This document shows, one piece after another, positions 1 to 7,399 of a stretch of 9,113 nt of DNA. The position numbers were made by a program, and so were the translations under genes. How positions within the stretch are numbered: the stretch's first letter is position 1; the number at the start of each line of letters is the position of its first letter. Source of the stretch: an uncultured Mycoplasma sp. (lineage in GTDB: Bacteria; Bacillota_I; Bacilli_A; Mycoplasmatales; Mycoplasmoidaceae). The notes under the pieces are model-generated. The model was not told the origin of the DNA and did no database searches. It saw only the letters and a list, made by a program, of their open reading frames with translations. The DNA lies in the NCBI GenBank assembly GCA_947174035.1, contig CAMWHH010000020.1:1-9113 (forward strand), written 5' to 3'.

Positions 1-2
1 CA

Positions 3-680
3 ACACTATCAGCAGCTAAATGACAATTTTTTGGTGATTCTTTAACATATGCTGGTGTACAAACTTGAGGTTATAAAGGGTATGTAGATTACTTAAGATG
101 AATTTTAAAAAATGAATTCAACCGACAAAATGACATCTTTTTGAACCAAGGTGTTTTAGGAGCTAGATATGTTAAAAATTCAAATAAATATGGAGAATAT
201 TCCTATCCTGAATTAAGTTTTAAAAATTATCCAACTGATGTTTTATATGTTGCAATGGGAACAAATGATGTGACAACTAACCAAAATAATGCTGCTGAAT
301 ACATAACTGATAACATTACACAAGTTTATAATGATTTTAAAGAAACTAATGAAAATGGATGGATGATTGTTTCAACTATTCCCTATTTTTATTCAAATAC
401 AACATCAATGATAAACATTGTTGATAAAGCAAATGAAGCAATTAAAGTTTTTGCAACCAATAAAGAAGATGTAATTTTTATTGATAACAATAGTGCTTTA
501 AATAATGTTATTACACAAAAATTACAACTTACTACTGATAATGGTGCTTCTTATTTTACTCCTGAATTATATGCAAGTGATAAAATTCATTTTAATACAA
601 ATGCTTACATCATTATTACAAAAAATATTTTATCTAATTTAAATTTTGACTATTCAAAAAGTCAATTTATGCAGTTTTAA
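3..680 (+). CDS. SGNH/GDSL-family esterase or lipase, 3' part
   Basis: The gene is open from the window edge (frame starting at base 3), giving 225 visible residues; the N-terminus, perhaps with a lipoprotein signal, lies outside. Four SGNH hydrolase blocks are visible: block I FFGDSLTYAG with nucleophile Ser (codon 39-41), a block II glycine in NQGVLGAR, block III GTND (258-269) and block V DKIH with catalytic Asp and His (579-590). The family hydrolyses ester bonds in lipids or acetylated sugars; substrate cannot be told here. TGA codons at 21-23 and in the QTWGY and LRWIL segments read as Trp. The gene ends in TAA and is followed at once by an intrinsic terminator, so it is the last gene of its transcript. 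Class is confident, substrate unknown. Confidence 0.88.
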
Positions 681-690
681 CTAAATAAAT

Positions 691-721
691 AAAAAATCCC
701 AAATAAAAATTGGGATTTTTT
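691..721 (+). terminator. Intrinsic terminator of the SGNH esterase gene
   Basis: A perfect 12-bp stem (691-702 with 710-721; core ATCCCAA/TTGGGAT) has a 7-base loop and ends in a T run. It begins ten bases after the esterase stop and separates that gene from the recombinase. Confidence 0.85.
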
Positions 722-770
722 ATTTTTACTTTTCATTACTTTGATAAATTTTATTATTGGAAAAAACAAA

Positions 771-776
771 AAAGGA
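771..776 (+). promoter_or_regulatory. Ribosome binding site of the recombinase
   Basis: AAAGGA lies eight bases before the ATG at 785. It settles the start: the next in-frame ATG (911) lies beyond a TGA-Trp codon at 812-814 and would cut off the N-terminal DNA-binding domain. No clear -35/-10 pair was seen between the preceding terminator and this site. Confidence 0.7.
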
Positions 777-784
777 AAAACAAA

Positions 785-1546
785 ATGAAAAATGCAAATA
801 AATTTAGAGAGTGACTATTAAATATTAAAGGATATAGTAATAAAACTGCTGAGGTTTATTACAAATATGCTAAACACTTAGAAAACAATCAAAGAGATTA
901 TATAGAAGGTATGAACAAATACAGACACACATGTAATAATACTAAAAGAGTAATATTGAGTGCTTTTAAAAAATATTATGAATTTATTAAAGATAAAAGA
1001 AGAAACCAAATTATTCTTCCTAAAAAAGAAAAAAGAGTTCAAGATTATGTAAGGTTTGATGAATACAAAGAATTAATTAACTTTGTTGAAAATCATAAAA
1101 CTACAAATATTAGTTTAATAATTATTAGATTATTATTTGAAACAGGAATAAGATCTTCTGAACTTTTAAATATAAAAACTTCAGATGTTTTTAATAACAG
1201 AATCAGAATCTATGGAAAGAATCGGTTGGAAAGGTTTGTTTTTGTTTGCGACTCATTAGCAAAAATAATAAATGATTTAAAAATAAAAAAAATTAAAAAT
1301 AATAATCACAAATTATTTTCAATTGGATATAAAGCTTTATACAAAAGAATTAGTAATTTAAGTAAAAGAATTAATAAAAAACTTTCACCTCATATGTTTA
1401 GGAGAGGGTTTGCAACATATTGTACTTTACAAAATATAGGGATTTATCAAATTTCTCAAATGATGGGTCATGAAAATATAAATACAACTAAAAATTACAT
1501 AAAGTGCAATCCTACTGAAGAATTAATGACATCTATATTTAAATAA
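785..1546 (+). CDS. Tyrosine recombinase (XerC/D- or phage integrase-like)
   Basis: This 253-residue protein is close to XerC/XerD length (about 300) but somewhat short. Residues 1-80 match a SAM-like N-terminal core-binding domain (FREWLLNIKGYSNKTAEVYY). The catalytic domain carries the full set: Arg123 in TGIRSSELL, Lys145 in the YGKNR beta-hairpin, His203 and Arg206 in SPHMFRRGF, His229 in MMGHENINTT and nucleophile Tyr238 in KNYIK. It should therefore be an active DNA strand-exchange enzyme. Candidate jobs are chromosome dimer resolution at a dif site, or inversion of phase-variable genes as known for mycoplasma Xer-like recombinases. No phage genes, attachment-site repeats or invertible promoter are visible beside it, so I cannot choose. 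It has its own terminator on each side and looks like a single-gene transcript. Confidence 0.9.
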
Positions 1547-1585
1547 ATAAAAAAACTGGATAAATCAATCCAGTTTTTTTATTTA
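1544..1585. terminator. Bidirectional terminator between recombinase and rny
   Basis: A perfect 18-bp inverted repeat (1544-1561 with 1568-1585) has a 6-base loop, core CTGGAT/ATCCAG, and seven A/T pairs that give a U run in either direction. It covers the recombinase stop codon region and the last codons and stop of rny, so it serves both convergent genes. Confidence 0.85.
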
Positions 1586-2922
1586 ACTCTTAAAGCACTT
1601 CCTTCAGTAATAACTTTTTGGACAAATTTTCTAATTAAAGTTATTTCAATTGGTTGCTTATTAACAATTTCATTTTCTTCTAATTTGAACTTCATTTCTT
1701 TAATTAAAATTCTACATTCGTCATCATTTAATTCATCAGGATTAACTATAACATCTATTTCTCTTCCTGATTTTATTGCATATGCTTCACTAACTCCTTT
1801 AAAAGATTTACAAATTTTTTCTAGTTCTGCTATTCTTTTAAAATATTCTTCATTTGAAACAAATCTTGCTCCTGGTCTTGAAGCACTTAATTTATCCACT
1901 ATTTTTACTAGTGCTGCATATGGAGTTTTTGCTAAAACTTTATTGTGATGTGATTCAATGGCATTAACAATGTAATCTTCTAAATTGTATTGTTTAGCTA
2001 GTTTAACACCAGAATTAACATGATCATTATCGATTTCAAAATCAATTGCTTTTCCTATATCATGGAAAAAAGCTGCTTTTTTTGCTTTTGTTTCATCAAT
2101 CCCTAATTCTCTTGCTAAATCAGCAGCTAGTAGCGCGCATTCTGTACAATGTAATAAAACATTTTGACTATATGAAGTTCTAAAGTTTAGTTTACCTACA
2201 ATTGGATATAATTCTGGATTGACATCAAAAATTTTCAATTTATTTTCTAATGTTTTTTTACCTAATTCAAAACATATTTTTTCAAAGTTTTTTTCTACAT
2301 CTTCATATATTATAGAAATTTTGGTAACATCAATATTTTTTGTTTCCAAAAGTTTTTCCATTGTTTGTTTAGCTTTTTCTCTTCTGATTGGATTGGGAGA
2401 TGAAATAGTTACAGCAGATAAATTAGGTTCAATAATTAAATCTGTTTTAGTAGTCTGTTCAAAGTGTCTTTTATTTCTACCATCTTTCCCAATAATTTTA
2501 CCTTTCAGAGATTCATCAGGTAATTTTATAGTAAAAGAAAAACGTGAAGAAACAATATTTTCAACTTGTTTCTCCATAGCATTAATTAAATAGTAAATAG
2601 CTTTTTGATCAATTTCTTTTTTCATTTCTTCTTCAAATTTATCAATTAATTTTATTTTTTCTAAATTTAATTTCTTTTCAAATTCAGACAATGAATAAGA
2701 ATTATCATTTTTAAAAACTATTCTTTTTGATTGTTCATTATTGCCCTTACTAAAATAATCAATCCTTTTATCAGCAGTATTTATCTTTTTTTGTTTAAAA
2801 TTTATTTGCTTATATTTTGCATTTTTTTTCTTTGCAAAATAATTTCAAATAATATAGAAAAAAAGCAATATAAAAAGAATGATTACTACAGCAATTAAAG
2901 CAATTGTTGTAGTACTTGTCAT
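1579..2922 (-). CDS. rny: Ribonuclease Y, membrane-anchored endoribonuclease
   Basis: RNase Y starts bulk mRNA decay at the membrane in Firmicutes and Mollicutes. The protein has 447 residues: a transmembrane helix (about 6-29), a basic then charged helical linker, a KH domain with KGKIIGKDGRN (about 140-150), an HD domain with His258, the HD pair at 287-288 (FFHDIGKA) and a distal Asp343 (KIVDKL), and the C-terminal RPGARF region. The start at 2922 is chosen because a TGA-Trp codon (IIWNYF) in the TM segment hides it from standard-code reading; AGGAA lies about nine bases upstream, and only this start supplies the membrane anchor. Bacillus subtilis RNase Y is about 520 residues, so the coiled-coil linker here is clearly shorter. 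The gene probably has its own promoter after the permease gene. Confidence 0.93.
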
Positions 2923-2971
2923 ATTTTTTGTTCCTGTAAAAAAATATAATAAGTAAAATGTCCTTATATTT

Positions 2972-2998
2972 ATTATATATAAAACATTTATAAATCAA
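2972..2998 (-). promoter_or_regulatory. Candidate promoter of rny
   Basis: On the minus strand TTGATT (2998-2993) precedes TATAAT (2977-2972) with a 15-base spacer, slightly short of the usual 17. It lies about 50 bases before the rny start. No convincing permease terminator was found just upstream, so read-through is also possible. Confidence 0.45.
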
Positions 2999-3018
2999 GC
3001 ATTTACATAAAAAAACTA

Positions 3019-3147
3019 TTATCTATTTATTGGAAGTTCATCAAAATAATCAACTTTTAAAATTACTTTTTCACTATCATTCAAATGTTTCTTTTTTGAA
3101 TTTTTATCACTTCAATTAATTTTTGATTTAAAGAAACATTTTCTATA
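3019..3147 (-). other. Out-of-frame 3' tail of the permease gene
   Basis: One frame away from the permease ORF an open stretch of 42 codons runs to TAA at 3021-3019. It reads like a real protein end, with a charged Lys-rich part followed by KVILKVDYFDELPINR. The annotated frame over the same bases gives a monotonous basic end (KIQKRNIWMIVKK) and stops 44 bases earlier. The likely explanation is a one-base slip between about 3147 and 3100, for example in the A runs at 3139-3142 or 3120-3124. It may be a true mutation or a sequencing error. Confidence 0.5.
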
Positions 3148-4781
3148 TTAGCTATTTTTTCAATTTTAGCTATTTCACCTTTTTCAACTGAACCATATTT
3201 TTTCTTTAACAAATAGTCTTCAATCAGAATTGGTATTATCATAAAAGAAATAAACAAAACCAAAACAACTATAACCATAATTCTAGGGATTAAAATATCT
3301 TGAATAAATCCTTCAGTTGCAGGGTTTATTCTAAATAACATAAATAAATCAGCTATCGGTCCAAAAAATGTCATAAAAATAGGTAATGACATTAAGATTA
3401 TAGAAATAATTGCCATTGGATAAAAGAACTTATTTTTTGAAACTTTAACCTTATTAGTTTTTCGGTTTTTTATTCCACCAAATATGGAAAGCACTATGAA
3501 AGCAAAAGCAATTACAGAAGTTCAATTTGCCATTAAGTCTGCAAAACTATAAAGCTGAGCAACACCACTTCCATAAGAAGCAGAATAACTAGAGGAATTA
3601 ACATATCCCAAACCTCCAATTATAGAAAACAAAATGATTATAGGAATAGTTAAAACTAAATCATAAAGAATACATCTTATTTTTGTTTTCTTTTCATTAT
3701 TGCTAATGATTTTATAACTGAATGGAACTTCATTAGTTCTTACAAGATCAAATAAAAGTCTTGGTGATCATAAAGCAAATCCATTTACTATTCCTAAAAC
3801 TCCAATCCCTATTAGAATTTGAAAAGTTGCATAAAGTCATAATAAATTATTTTGTTTCAAAAAAGGTAAGTATCCAAAAGGATTACCATTTTCTGCACCT
3901 AAAGACATTGATAAAGCAATAATTAAATAAATTACTGTAACAGTGATTAAACCAAATAAAATAGCAAAAGGTGTTTTGTTTGGTTTTTTCATTTCAGTTT
4001 GAATACCAGCAGTCACATAAAAACCATCATATGCAAAAAAGATTCCTCCAATTGCTATAAACATTCCAAAACCAGGAGATAGTTGTGAAAAAGAAAAAGT
4101 TGTAAATTCATCTGGTTTAAAACCTGCTCCATAACTTTCTGTAGAAATTTTTCCATTAATTCCTACAATAACAAAACCTAAAATTGTTGCAAAAACAAGT
4201 GGTAAAAATTTCACTGAAAGAATAACTAAGTTGTGGATATTTCCTATTTTTGAAGACAAACCATTAACAACAAGGAAATATGTAGATATTAAAATCGCAA
4301 AAACCATCATAATTGCCCAATCGGCATTTGTTCCAAATCCGTTATAGTTTTCAAATAAAGAACTAATTCCATCTTGAATTGACATAATGCTATATAAAGG
4401 CATGAAGAAAAAAGTAAGCGGTAAATAAATGTATGTCATAAAGTTTTTACAAGCTTTGTATGTAAATCTACTATTAAATGTTTGACACCATCCAATGATA
4501 GAAAAATTATCATTTCTAGCACTAGCTATCTCAATTAATGCTAAAGCCATAGAGATAACTGCAAAACCTGCAAATAATCAACAAAACATAGCAAAAATAA
4601 TTGAACCTTGTGATTCATTTAATACTGCACCTGCTTTAAAAAAAATTCCAGCACCTACTGATGAACCAACAACAACTAGCATTGCAGAAAAAAAACCAAT
4701 TTTTTTCATAGTTGGAGCATTAGCAAAATCAGATTTTTTACTTTGATCAAGCTGAGAAATTTGTTTATTTTTGCTTTCCAT
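3063..4781 (-). CDS. APC-superfamily amino acid permease (C-terminus probably frameshifted)
   Basis: The frame gives 572 residues with about 12 hydrophobic helices. Helix 1 contains VVVGSSVGAGIFF, matching the glycine-rich substrate-binding motif of APC-superfamily amino acid transporters; the N-terminus (MESKNKQ) is hydrophilic and cytoplasmic. Several TGA-Trp codons (4578-4580, 3837-3839, 3081-3083 and others) must be read through. The start is supported by AAGGGA five bases upstream. The family imports amino acids by proton or sodium symport or by exchange; the specific substrate is not evident. The last about 30 residues are doubtful: another frame over 3147-3019 gives a better-looking tail (separate entry). 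All transmembrane helices lie before that point, so transport may be unaffected. It is the only gene between the ptsI-side spacer and rny. Confidence 0.9.
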
Positions 4782-4814
4782 TTTTATCCCTTATTAAATA
4801 ATAAGTATTTAAAA

Positions 4815-4844
4815 ATAATACCATATATTTTTATCAAATTTTAA
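4815..4844 (-). promoter_or_regulatory. Candidate promoter of the amino acid permease gene
   Basis: On the minus strand an extended -10 (TGGTATTAT, 4823-4815) follows TTAAAA (4844-4839) with an 18-base spacer. The permease ATG is about 33 bases downstream of the -10 and the Shine-Dalgarno is AAGGGA (4792-4787). The -35 match is poor; the TG extension is the main support. Confidence 0.4.
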
Positions 4845-4848
4845 CTTA

Positions 4849-4861
4849 CCCATTTTATGGG
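4849..4861. repeat. Short palindrome upstream of the permease promoter
   Basis: CCCATTTTATGGG has 5-bp GC-containing arms in an otherwise nearly pure AT stretch, a few bases upstream of the candidate -35. It could be an operator or simply the base of the adjacent terminator. No known regulator motif is recognised. Confidence 0.3.
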
Positions 4862-4863
4862 AT

Positions 4864-4908
4864 AAAAAAAGAAAGAATACTTGCAAATCTTCATATTCTT
4901 TCTTTTTT
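4864..4908. terminator. Strong hairpin terminator, probably bidirectional
   Basis: A perfect 15-bp stem (4865-4879 with 4894-4908; core GAAAGAATA/TATTCTTTC) has a 14-base loop. On the minus strand the stem runs straight into a seven-T tract, a classic intrinsic terminator; the plus strand also has a T tract. It lies about 750 bases downstream of the ptsI stop, so a minus-strand transcript must reach this far: either a long ptsI 3' region or a separate RNA. Confidence 0.75.
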
Positions 4909-4937
4909 GTTAAACTTAAATCAACGATTTTTTTCTT

Positions 4938-4961
4938 TAAATGTCTATTGCAAGACATTTA
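4938..4961. repeat. Inverted repeat, 9-bp arms
   Basis: TAAATGTCT (4938-4946) and AGACATTTA (4953-4961) pair perfectly around a 6-base loop. The repeat directly abuts the next hairpin, sharing its edge base pairs. Confidence 0.6.
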
Positions 4962-4997
4962 CTTATTTTAAAACAGCGCTTATTTTTAAAATAAGTA
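4960..4997. repeat. Inverted repeat, 14-bp arms
   Basis: The arms at 4960-4973 and 4984-4997 (core ACTTATTTTAAAA and its complement) pair perfectly around a 10-base loop containing AGCGCT, a GC-rich word for this genome. There is no T tract on the minus strand, so it is not an obvious terminator. Confidence 0.6.
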
Positions 4998-5065
4998 TTA
5001 ACCCAATCTCTATCAAATAAAAATAAAATATGCATGGCCGAAATTATTACATTCTTTTATTTAAA

Positions 5066-5260
5066 CTATCAATTAACTGGATAGGTATAATAAAACTTGT
5101 GATCACGGGATTTCTTTACAACCTGAATGTCAATGTAAATAATCACAATACAACTAACTAACTTGAAAAATGATAAAAACAAACCTAAAAACCACTCAAA
5201 ATTAATTTTATATAAATACTCAAACACTTTGATAAGTATAACTAGAGTTAATATTTTCAT
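5066..5260 (-). CDS. Doubtful small hydrophobic protein, 64 residues
   Basis: The reading frame starts at ATG 5260 and ends at TAG after one TGA-Trp. The predicted peptide is hydrophobic, with a central stretch WFLGLFLSFFKLVSCIVIIY followed by basic residues (VVKKSR), so it could be a single-pass membrane protein. Only a weak GGA lies upstream. Several codons (CTC, CAG, TCC, CGT) are unlike those of the long genes nearby, which argues against an old resident gene. The family is not recognised. It may be a chance ORF or a remnant; I lean towards not coding. Confidence 0.22.
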
Positions 5261-5306
5261 TTAAATAAATCCATAATTAATAAATTACAAACCTAGGTAT
5301 TAATTA

Positions 5307-5334
5307 AGTTTTAAATAAAATTAAATTTAAAACT
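5307..5334. repeat. Inverted repeat, 10-bp arms
   Basis: AGTTTTAAAT (5307-5316) and ATTTAAAACT (5325-5334) pair perfectly around an 8-base A/T loop. Its AT richness lowers its weight as a functional structure. Confidence 0.45.
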
Positions 5335-5349
5335 ATTTACTTCCAAACG

Positions 5350-5361
5350 CATTTGCAAATG
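5350..5361. repeat. 12-base perfect palindrome
   Basis: CATTTGCAAATG is self-complementary with no spacer, as expected of a protein-binding half-site pair rather than an RNA hairpin. No gene starts nearby. Confidence 0.4.
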
Positions 5362-5468
5362 ACAGAACCAAATCAACAATATAAATTTATCTCATTAATT
5401 AGTCTATTTACAATTCATTACAGAGTTTCAAGTTTTTATAAGAAAGCTTTTTAAACAAATTTCATTAT

Positions 5469-5505
5469 CTTTTTCTTGTTTTTAAACATCGGACAAGAGA
5501 AAAAG
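5469..5505. repeat. Imperfect hairpin with a 2-base bulge
   Basis: CTTTTT-CTTGT (5469-5479) pairs with ACAAG (5493-5497) and AAAAAG (5500-5505), with AG at 5498-5499 bulged and a 13-base loop. An outer TTATC/GATAA pair (5465-5469 with 5516-5520) could close a larger stem-loop. Confidence 0.4.
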
Positions 5506-5531
5506 GTATCAATAAGATAACTAATTATTCT

Positions 5532-5610
5532 TTCAAGTGACTTATAAAGTTTGCGAATTTGCTATGAAAAAACAATCAATTTTCCATGCACTTGAACCAC
5601 AAATTCGCAA
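5532..5610 (-). ncRNA. Putative pseudoknot-forming RNA element
   Basis: Two inverted repeats interleave. An 8-bp pair is formed by TTCAAGTG (5532-5539) with CACTTGAA (5589-5596), and an 11-bp pair by TTGCGAATTTG (5551-5561) with CAAATTCGCAA (5600-5610). The order 1-2-1'-2' is H-type pseudoknot topology. Read on the minus strand the connecting loops are about 3, 27 and 11 bases, which suits a 3-base loop crossing the deep groove of the 8-bp stem. A candidate minus-strand promoter would place its first stem about ten bases after the RNA start. No known RNA family is recognised; expression is inferred. Confidence 0.35.
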
Positions 5611-5627
5611 TGTTATTGACTAATATA

Positions 5628-5656
5628 ATTATAACAATAACTTAATAATATGTATA
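5628..5656 (-). promoter_or_regulatory. Candidate minus-strand promoter downstream of ptsI
   Basis: TATACA (5656-5651) and a perfect TATAAT (5633-5628) are separated by 17 bases. Transcription would start near 5620, run through the interleaved repeats and stop at the hairpin at 4864-4908. In such AT-rich DNA chance matches are common, so support is modest. Confidence 0.35.
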
Positions 5657-5665
5657 TATATAATA

Positions 5666-7399
5666 CTAAATTAAGTTTCTTTTTTGCAAAAATGTTTCAA
5701 CTAATTCATTTACTTCTTTTTCAGTTTCACAATTAATTGCTTGATTAGCTAATTCAACACAATCACTATGTTTTAGTGAACAAATAATTTTTTTAGCTTT
5801 AGGGATTGAAGAAGCTGACATACTAAATTCATCTAAACCTTTTTGACCTAATCCAAGTAAAATTGGAATTGATCTTATATCACCAGCCATTTCACCACAC
5901 ATTCCAACAAATCTGTTATATTTACTAGCACCCTCAATTGTAGCTTTAATCGCTCTTAAAAGTGCTGGGTTGTTTGGTTGGTATAAATAAGAAACATTTT
6001 CAGACATTCTATCAACTGCGAAAGTATATTGAACTAAATCATTTGTACCAATTGAAAAAAAGTCAGCATATTTTGCAAATTTATCAGCCATAAAAGCAGT
6101 TGCTGGAATTTCAACCATCATCCCTATTAAAACTTTTTGATCAAACTTTATGTTTTCATTTAATAATTCATTTTTAACTTTCTCTACAATTGCTTTAGCT
6201 TTTAAAAATTCTTCAATTGTAGCAATCATTGGAAACATTATTCCCAATTTTCCAAATACAGAAGCTTTTAATAAAGCTCTAATTTGTGTTTTGAAAATAT
6301 TTTCATTATTTAAACAAAAACGAATTGCACGATATCCTAAAAAAGGATTCATTTCATTTGGAAAATCAAAATATTTTAGTTTTTTATCTCCACCAATATC
6401 TAAAGTTCTAACAATTACTAACTTGTCTTTTTGACTTTCTAAAATTTGTTTATAAGCTAAAAACTGTTCTTCTTCAGTTGGTCAATTATTATTTTCCATA
6501 TATAAGAATTCAGAACGAACTAAACCTATTCCTTCAGATCCGTAGTTTTCTAATTTGTTAGCATCATCTGGTTTTCCAATGTTTGCAACCACATCAACTT
6601 CATGGTTGTCCAAAGTTCTTGTTTTTAAATTAATATATTTTTTTAATTCAATTTTTTCAGTTTCAAATTTTTTAATCTTTTCAATTCAAGAATTATTATT
6701 TAATGGATTAATTACAACTTCACCACTTGCACCATCTAAAGCCACTATATCATTTTCTTTAGCTTTTTCAGTGATGTCTTTTAAACCTAAAACAGCAGGA
6801 ATTTCCATAGTTCTAGCCATTAGTGCAGCATGACTTGTTCTTCCTCCAACATTTGTTAAAAAACCTTTAACATATTTTTTATCAAGTAATGCTGTTTCAG
6901 ATGGTGTTAAATCATCTGCAATAATAATTACTTCTTCTTTTATTGTTAATAAATTTGGTAATTTAACATTTAAAAAAGTTGATAAAATTCTTTCTTTTAC
7001 ATCGTTTACATCACTTGCACGTTGTTTGAAATATTCATCTTCCATATTTAAAAAAAGATCATGTATTTCATTGAATGCTGTTTCGATTGCATAAGCACCA
7101 TTAAATTTATTTTCTTTAATTAAGCTTTCAATTTTTACTTTAACTTCTGGGTCATTTGCTATTTGGGCGTGAGCATCAAAAACTAAGGCTTTATCTAAAC
7201 CAATTTTTAAAGTAGCTATTTCTTTAATTTTATTAATTTCATCAATTGCTATTAAGATTGAATTATTAACTTTTTTTATTTCTGATTCAGTATCAAAAAC
7301 TTTTGAATCAGAAATTAAAAATTTTGGTTTTTTTAATAAGAAAACTTTGGCAATAGCAATTCCTTCGCTTGCTCCAATTCCTTTAAAAATAATTTCCAT
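5666..7399 (-). CDS. ptsI: PTS enzyme I (phosphoenolpyruvate-protein phosphotransferase)
   Basis: Enzyme I takes phosphate from PEP and passes it to HPr, energising uptake of all PTS sugars; it is cytoplasmic. The 577 residues match the usual length. Visible are the N-terminal start [18 protein letters not shown], the phosphorylated His190 in [12 protein letters not shown], the [12 protein letters not shown] and [11 protein letters not shown] motifs, the PEP-site segment [18 protein letters not shown] and catalytic Cys501 in [12 protein letters not shown]-Trp codons at 6686-6688 and in NNWPT must be read through. The start is fixed by GGAGAA five bases upstream (7410-7405), inside the end of the hydrolase gene, whose TAA overlaps this ATG by one base (TAATG). 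The two are therefore translationally coupled. It ends in TAG; no strong terminator follows until 4864-4908. Confidence 0.97.

Larger units (their letters stand above)
4862..5665. other. Gene-poor, hairpin-rich spacer between ptsI and the permease gene
   Basis: About 800 bases hold no gene I can support with confidence on either strand, even with TGA as Trp. They contain an unusual number of perfect inverted repeats (listed separately), one doubtful 64-codon ORF, a candidate minus-strand promoter at the ptsI end and a strong terminator at the permease end. Short GC-containing words (GGCCG, CCCGTGATCAC) and codons rare in the neighbouring genes suggest either a decayed insertion or a structured non-coding transcript. 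No tRNA, rRNA, tmRNA or SRP RNA pattern was recognised. Confidence 0.6.

Noticed and set aside
741..757. TTGATA and TATTAT upstream of the recombinase as a promoter
   Set aside because: The two elements are only five bases apart and no properly spaced partner was found for either.
2219..2593. Plus-strand ORF opposite rny
   Set aside because: It lies on the antisense strand of a strongly conserved gene, shows no family features, and similar antisense ORFs occur opposite the permease, ptsI and hydrolase genes.
5031..5162. Plus-strand ORF of about 43 codons starting ATG CAT GGC
   Set aside because: It uses codons rare in this genome (GGC, CGA, ACG, CTG), has no ribosome binding site and overlaps the minus-strand ORF.
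5523..5627. Minus-strand reading of about 30 codons ending FANFISHLKE in code 4
   Set aside because: It is very short, lacks a ribosome binding site, and its apparent word similarity comes from the inverted repeats it crosses.
4862..5665. CRISPR array in the repeat-rich spacer
   Set aside because: The repeats are inverted pairs of different sequence, not regularly spaced direct repeats, and no cas gene is present.
5639..5677. Inverted repeat AACTTAAT/ATTAAGTT around an alternating TA core at the end of ptsI, resembling a dif site or terminator
   Set aside because: The arms are only 8 bp and AT-only, the 23-base loop is too long for dif, and no T tract follows, so it is probably a by-product of AT-rich composition.
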